Source: Bisporella sp. PMI_857
Taxonomy: Eukaryota; Ascomycota; Leotiomycetes; Helotiales; Helotiaceae
DNA length: 64,000 nt
Direction of reading: 5' to 3'
NCBI GenBank assembly: GCA_021307315.1
Contig: JAJSPD010000036.1
Span: 429,140-493,139 of the forward strand
Below are positions 59,170 to 64,000 of this stretch, in pieces. The position numbers were made by a program, and so were the translations under genes. Each line of letters opens with the position of its first letter. The stretch's first letter is position 1. A model generated the notes under the pieces. That model was given only the letters and a program-made list of their open reading frames with translations. It was not told the DNA's origin and made no database searches.

Positions 59170-61239
59170 TTAGTTCATATAATTTACCGGGAACTCGCGA
59201 CCTGAGAGGACAAGACCCTCTCGACTCTGCTGTGATGGTCCATCACTCTTCATCTCTTTGTTTCTGCGCAGCAGAAATTTCTCCCGCAACACGTTGAAGA
59301 AATAGACGGAAGAGGGCACCACGAAGCACAACGGCAGTGTGATTGCAAGCCACAGGGTTAGGCCACTGCGATTGACGTCTAGTGAGGAGATTCCATCATC
59401 TCCTATCGGGGTGTAGAAGACAATGGAACTGAGGAACGTCTAGTCGCGGTTGTTAGTGCGGGCTCGAATATAGAGTAATTTCGGGTACGATTGAAACGTT
59501 CACCATTAGTGCCTTGGCACATACCCACTATTTCCTGTATTAAGATAGTTAAGCGAAGTATTTACTTGCGCTTTTCTACTTTTGAATATGCAGTTTGCTG
59601 TTGTACTAAGCGAAATGCGCTAAACCCGATTTTACTTGAAATTGTTTTTTTCTTTTTATAATAAAGCTTACAACAAAACATATATAAATATATATATAAA
59701 GATTTCGTTTGAATTAGGTTTATTGAATTTCAATAAATTATGTTTTAACTTTTTTCGTTGTTGTTTAAATAAAAGTTATATTGTAAAGTTGCGCAAAATC
59801 GCGATACACAATTTTCGCTAAGTTTCGTGTCGGCAAAAATAAAAGCAGCGTGCTTTGGTTTTTGGTGTGTCGAAGACGCCAAGGCCCTAATGGTGAACGT
59901 TTCAATCGTATCCGTAATTTCATGACACTCACCGAGATGAAAATGGCAGGGAGAAAGAGTAGAAGAGAGAGGACGATGGCTTTGTTGGACAAGCTCATCG
60001 AGTATTGTAATTTCAGGCTTTACCACCCAATCACCCGCATTTCTGGAGATTCGGAGAGTTTCTAAATAGATGAGTCACTTAGACGCACAAATAAAAGGCT
60101 AGTCCTTACTAGTTTTTTAAGTCTTGCCCAATCTTTCAGGTCGCTTTGTAAACTATTAGCTTTTACCATTGTGCTCTGAAGCATGACAAGAGACTCTTGT
60201 ATAGCAGAAGAAGACTTTTCCGGTCGTTCGTGACTTCCTGAAGTACGACCGCTCGCCAGACCTCTGAGAGCCTCTAAAGTTGCGATATTTGAGTGGAGAT
60301 TACGTTTAACAGATCTCAAGACGTCTTGTATTTGAGAAATATAATATAGCTCAGCCGAAGATCCGTGTGAGAGTATCAGTTCCTAATTTACAAAGTCACA
60401 AAAGCGTCAACACCCTTAGTAGGGTACTTACTTGAAGCCTATCATTCAAATGGACCAAGTTCTGGCGGTACCCCAGATTTGATAGTATGCATGCGAAGAA
60501 AATGCCCCCGAAAAAGTCGTCCCTGCTGGGTCCTAGGTGTCGGGCGAGTTCTTTTGCCATCTCTAGTTCTTCCTGTGCATCACTGATGAAAGCCCAGATT
60601 CCGGCCTCGTTTCCATCGGACCAATGGAAATTAGCACGGCGACTACTAAACCTTTGAGGCGTATCTCGGGATGGAATCAAGTTCCCCCAATGGATTGTGA
60701 AAGACAGTTTTGAGGGACCCCGACGCCCTGGTCTTGACTGTACATCTCCATAAGACTGCTCAAATGCATTTCTCCTCGCCTGTAAACGTAAAAAAAACTC
60801 TGGAAGAAAGTTAAATCTAAGGAAGAGCTCCTCAAGCAGTCCAGGATGGACGTAGTGCTTCTCCTTGTCATGGGAGCTCCGTAATCGTTGGCCCATTCTC
60901 AACCTATCGTCACGAAAGTCCTGATGATCTGGCCGGCCCAGGTGTATGATTCTAAAGTGGAAATAAGCCACCTATTAGCCAGCAAAAATATACCTATCTC
61001 AGTTTTGCATACATAAATATTGGCCAGTCCGTCACAGCTCTGTTTTGCAAAAGCTTTTGGAGAGCATGCTCATCCGTGATGCGGTCTGAGGCTATCTTCC
61101 CAGGCATAGTTATTATAACCTCCACATCAAGAACATGTGCAATGGAGATTTCGACGGGTTCCACGTCCTCCCGAGCCCTTTGTAGGCGTATCCATATCGA
61201 ATCAAGCTCTTCAGAACTCCATCCTGGGCTTCCCGACAC
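59170..61239 (-). pseudogene. CorA-like two-TM membrane protein, damaged
   Basis: Exons read 61239-60994, 60971-60432, 60382-60110, an unresolved stretch to 59933, and 59439-59170. The two membrane helices, 'AIVLSLLLFLPAIFIS' and 'LTLWLAITLPLCFVVPSSVY', sit either side of a splice. Their order and the preceding helical region ('SNIATLEAL', 'LQSDLKDWARLKKL') fit fungal CorA-like (Mg2+ transporter-fold) proteins, though no GMN motif is seen. Damage: exon 1 ends in an in-frame TAG (60994-60996) just before its GTATAT donor, and a TAA near 60015 interrupts the frame before the first helix. The last exon lacks an ATG and would be missed by start-based searches. An alternative gene model could avoid one stop. 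Function is inferred from fold only. Confidence 0.55.
59483..59913. mobile_element. 431-bp MITE inside an intron, 8-bp target duplication
   Basis: Inverted repeats of about 36 bp begin GGGTACGATTGAAACGTTCA (left) and GGATACGATTGAAACGTTCA (right, reverse strand). Both sides have GTAATTTC (59475-59482 and 59914-59921). Without the element and one duplication, the host intron is 54 bp, normal for this genome, with a GTGAGT donor, CACTAAC branch and CTAG acceptor. The interior is AT-rich and non-coding. An 8-bp duplication points to hAT or Mutator-type mobilisation. Confidence 0.85.
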
Positions 61240-61460
61240 AAAACGTGTTGGTACTAAGGCACTAGTGAGATCACATGACTTACCGGGCGTATGACTAGCT
61301 AGCGCTTAGATAGAGAATAACAGGTCTACAACGTAGATACAGATCATACGAAAAGGACGGACGCGGGGGCGAGTGAATAGACGAGAACAATTGAATACAA
61401 AGGATTCAAGTTCAGAGCATTTGAAGTTACATCAAGGAGGAAGGTTAAGGTGGTGCGGTG
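61240..61460. other. 5' leader region of the non-LTR element
   Basis: The stretch leads into ORF1 and probably includes the element's 5' UTR. The 5' end of the element cannot be placed exactly (around 61,310-61,340). Confidence 0.4.
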
Positions 61461-62843
61461 ATGGTTGAAGGAGACCCAGGTCCCACGCGTCAGTCGCGTC
61501 GCGAACGTACCAAAACAACGAAAGCATTGGAACAAGAAAAGGTCATGCTCCTGGCGGATGAAGACGAGAGCAATGACAGCGGGCCAGAGAAGACAATTCA
61601 CGTAGCGACAATGGCCCCTGGCGCACCACGACCGACTCGAACCGCAATCACGCCTCAACCCAAGGACCAAGCAGCGCCCACGAGAACCCGAACATCTGCG
61701 GCGAAGGTTGCAGAACGATTGGCAGCAGCGGCTACAGCTACAAATCGATCAGTGATCGGAAAGACGAGCACAACGGCCAATGGGCAGAACAAGACACTGA
61801 CCGAGTTGATTACCTCTTTACTGAGCGCCATAGAGGAACAGAAGCAAGAACAGATGGAGGCAATGGAGGAGCAGAAACGGGCACACGCCAACCAGATCGA
61901 GACTCTCTCCGAATTGTTCACGAAGCAGATCGAATCCCTGAAGGCAGAGGTGGCTGAATTGATCCAGACCCAGTGGTCCAACATCCAAAATTCCTCGGCA
62001 GTCAATTTGTCGTATGCAGATGTTGCCCGGACGCCACCGAGCAGTCAACCAAGCAATGTCCAGACCCTTACCTCGATGGGCACGGGGCCATCAACAATGA
62101 CAGATACGCTGTACTGCACCATCGATACGTCCAGGATGGAAGAGGAAGACAAGAGCAAGGTGCACCCAGGATCAATCAGAAAAGCAATCGAGGAAGAGAT
62201 CCGCACCACGGATGGACATGCGAATTGGCGCTGCGCGGCAGTAATCAAGGATTCCAGAAATGCCGAACGCGTCAAGGTAGCATGTAGAGACGAAGCTGAG
62301 CTTCACAGGGTCAAGGAAGCAGCTCAGAAAACGGCCCCACCTAATGCTCGGGTGTTACGAGACCAGCTCTACCCAGTGAAGGTGGACAACGCAAACCGAA
62401 CAGCCATTCTCGATCAAGAGGGAAACATTTTACCTGGGGCCGCCGAGGTCCTGGGAAAGGAGAATGAAGTCAACATAGCCAAGATCGCATGGCTCAGCAG
62501 AAAAGATCAGGGGAAAGCGTATGGGTCAATGGTAGTCTACGTCACTAAAGGCAGTGAAGCAGCACGACTACTGCGAGAGCAGTACTTCCACGTTGCTGGG
62601 GAATCCGCATACACCAGGGTCTATGAACATCGAGCGGGCCCAACGCAATGTTACAACTGTCAAGAAGTCGGTCATAAGGCATATGCTTGCACCAAGGCGC
62701 AGGTATGTGCAAAGTGCGCCAAGGAGGGCCACATCCACAAGGAATGCTCGCAAACGATAGCAAAGTGTGCGTTATGCAAAGGACCGCATGAATCATTTAG
62801 CAAGAACTGTCGAGTGCTTCACGGCACCCGGCCTGAGAAATAG
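61461..62843 (+). CDS. Non-LTR retrotransposon ORF1 (gag-like), copy 1
   Basis: A 460-residue frame with a basic, Ala/Thr-rich N terminus, a coiled-coil segment ('IEEQKQEQMEAMEEQKRAHA', about residues 125-175) and a central domain. At the C terminus are zinc knuckles, 'CYNCQEVGHKAYAC' and 'CAKCAKEGHIHKEC', and a third variant, 'CALCKGPHESFSKNC'. This is the ORF1 layout of fungal LINE elements (Tad1-like): an RNA-binding protein that packages the element's transcript. The frame is intact. No reverse-transcriptase ORF2 follows; only about 350 bp of UTR-like sequence separates it from a second ORF1. It is therefore a non-autonomous derivative. Confidence 0.88.
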   Translation: MVEGDPGPTRQSRRERTKTTKALEQEKVMLLADEDESNDSGPEKTIHVATMAPGAPRPTRTAITPQPKDQAAPTRTRTSAAKVAERLAAAATATNRSVIGKTSTTANGQNKTLTELITSLLSAIEEQKQEQMEAMEEQKRAHANQIETLSELFTKQIESLKAEVAELIQTQWSNIQNSSAVNLSYADVARTPPSSQPSNVQTLTSMGTGPSTMTDTLYCTIDTSRMEEEDKSKVHPGSIRKAIEEEIRTTDGHANWRCAAVIKDSRNAERVKVACRDEAELHRVKEAAQKTAPPNARVLRDQLYPVKVDNANRTAILDQEGNILPGAAEVLGKENEVNIAKIAWLSRKDQGKAYGSMVVYVTKGSEAARLLREQYFHVAGESAYTRVYEHRAGPTQCYNCQEVGHKAYACTKAQVCAKCAKEGHIHKECSQTIAKCALCKGPHESFSKNCRVLHGTRPEK

Positions 62844-63283
62844 TTGTGATTTGACCCCATTGAATCGGAAACCTCCCCTTCACCCTTCTTTACCTCACTA
62901 ACCCCCAAAGCACTCTCGTGCTCACAGCAGGTTCTGCTTCAGCTGCTGAGGATAGGACGCTGAACACTTTGAGAATCGCCTCCAAGCTACTTGCTACTAA
63001 TCATTTTACACGAGAACCCGCAGACGACGATGGACCACAAGTGGAAAAGCACTACTTTGGATGCAGACGTATTGTACGGGCCTTGCGAGACCAAGCCAAC
63101 TATGGAAGAACTTGAATTGTATATAATCGATCTAGGCCCTTTTAGGCATATTGCCGGGCGTAATAAAATACTACTACTACTACTACTACTACTAGAGAAT
63201 AACAAGCTTTGAGGGCAGCCAGCAATCAAGTCAGCCAGCAATCAAATTAGTGAGAATCAGTAGTTGTGTGGAGGAAGGAGAAC
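62844..63283. other. 3' UTR-like tail with CTA microsatellite and next 5' leader
   Basis: After ORF1 the sequence runs to GGGCGTAATAAAATACTACT, where a (CTA)n run of about nine units (63169-63196) ends copy 1. The leader of copy 2 follows. Variable short tandem 3' tails are common in LINEs. Confidence 0.65.
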
Positions 63284-64000
63284 ATGGAGGCCGTGACGCG
63301 TCAGTCGAGCCGGGAACGCGTCCAGACGTCGAAGGCATTAGAATGGAGCAAGGGGAGGTCTAGAGCGGTGTCAAGCGATATAGAGGACACGATTGAAGTA
63401 ATTGAGGAAGCTCCCATTCCATTGCAAACTAGACGAACGGGGATCGGCGCGCATCCCAAGGAGCAAAGTGTAGCGACGAAGGTTAAGGCCCTCGCCGCGA
63501 AGGCAGGAGAACGTCCTGCAACAGCGGCAGCGACCCCGAACCAGCCGGTGCACGAAAAAGCGAATGCAAGCGTAAATATGCAGATCAAAGTGCTCACTGA
63601 CTTGGTCAAGTCGCTGTTGAAAGCAATGGAGGAACAGAAGAAGGAGCACGTGACCCAGATCAAAACCATAACGCGGACCTTCACGGAGCAGATAGAAACA
63701 CTTAAGGCAGAGCTTAAGGCAGAGGTTACAGAGATGACGGAAAAGATTCAGACCCAGCTGTCCAATGCCCAAGCACCGTCAAGCCCATCCCCATCGTATG
63801 CAGAGGTCGCCCGAACGCCACCAGACAGTTTACCAAGCAATGTACGAACCCTCTCCTCCCTGCGCACCACGCCGTCAACAATGACCGATACGCTGTACTG
63901 CACGGTTGACACGTCCAGAGTTGGGGAGGGAGAGAGAAGCAAGGCACAACCTGGGGCAGTTCGGAAGGCAATTGAGGAGGAGATTCGCACCGTGGAAGGA
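63284..64000 (+). CDS. Non-LTR retrotransposon ORF1, copy 2 (runs off the window)
   Basis: From the ATG at 63284 the frame is open for all 239 codons to the window edge. It matches copy 1 in order: 'RQSSRERVQTSKALE', the coiled coil 'AMEEQKKEHVTQI', 'SYAEVARTPP', 'MTDTLYCTVDTSR' and 'RKAIEEEIRT'. It is clearly diverged from copy 1 at the protein level, so the two are not a very recent duplication. The zinc knuckles would lie beyond the edge. Confidence 0.85.
   Translation, partial: MEAVTRQSSRERVQTSKALEWSKGRSRAVSSDIEDTIEVIEEAPIPLQTRRTGIGAHPKEQSVATKVKALAAKAGERPATAAATPNQPVHEKANASVNMQIKVLTDLVKSLLKAMEEQKKEHVTQIKTITRTFTEQIETLKAELKAEVTEMTEKIQTQLSNAQAPSSPSPSYAEVARTPPDSLPSNVRTLSSLRTTPSTMTDTLYCTVDTSRVGEGERSKAQPGAVRKAIEEEIRTVEG

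Noticed and set aside
1..64000. CRISPR arrays, bacterial operons or prophage
   Set aside because: The intron-containing genes and transposon types are fungal; no regularly spaced repeat-spacer array was found.

Overview
This window is nuclear DNA from a filamentous ascomycete (Pezizomycotina). The supporting signs are short spliceosomal introns (46-101 bp, GTRNGT donors, CTAAY branch sites), HET-domain, HET-NACHT-WD40, Clr5-ankyrin, DUF3433, Zn2Cys6 and double-GFA genes, and an AT-rich block with the dinucleotide pattern expected of repeat-induced point mutation (RIP: TpA gained, CpG spared). The genus cannot be fixed from the sequence alone.

Layout. 0.3-3.0 kb: a decayed Tc1/mariner element holding a nested MITE, then a 653-bp element with long inverted repeats. 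4.3-5.4 kb: a broken HET gene. 5.4-7.7 kb: fragments of several small LTR families. 7.9-8.5 kb: a leucine-rich remnant. 9.1-12.8 kb: a divergent pair, a conserved C-terminal-anchored protein and a protein with a trypsin-like His-Asp-Ser triad. 15.2-19.0 kb: a DUF3433 membrane-protein gene with one frameshift. 19.8-20.5 kb: nested solo LTRs. 20.9-22.7 kb: a five-exon Zn2Cys6 regulator. 25.4-26.6 kb: a secreted aspartic-protease-like protein. 28.5-32.9 kb: an intact HNWD-type NLR with 12 near-identical WD40 units. 34.06-41.02 kb: a roughly 7-kb AT-rich element bounded by 98-bp inverted repeats, full of AACCGGTT/AACTAGTT palindromes and carrying a younger, unmutated solo LTR. 41.7-42.8 kb: a double-GFA protein. 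44.2-46.5 kb: an intact HET gene. 47.0-47.3 kb: a kinase fragment. 48.3-51.6 kb: a Clr5-ankyrin pseudogene. 55.3-58.9 kb: a caspase-like gene divergent from a gasdermin-like candidate. 59.2-61.2 kb: a damaged CorA-like gene with a MITE in an intron. 61.3-64.0 kb: two tandem ORF1 copies of a non-LTR retrotransposon.

How the parts fit. Much of the coding content belongs to families tied to fungal non-self recognition and regulated cell death (HET, NACHT-WD40, Clr5-ankyrin, caspase-like protease, gasdermin-like effector, possibly the trypsin-like protein). Several are visibly broken by frameshift or nonsense changes, and mobile elements lie between them. This resembles a fast-evolving incompatibility or immunity island in transposon-rich DNA. 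Exon structures were assigned by eye from splice signals and frame continuity, not from transcripts. Names are given only where motifs were recognised.
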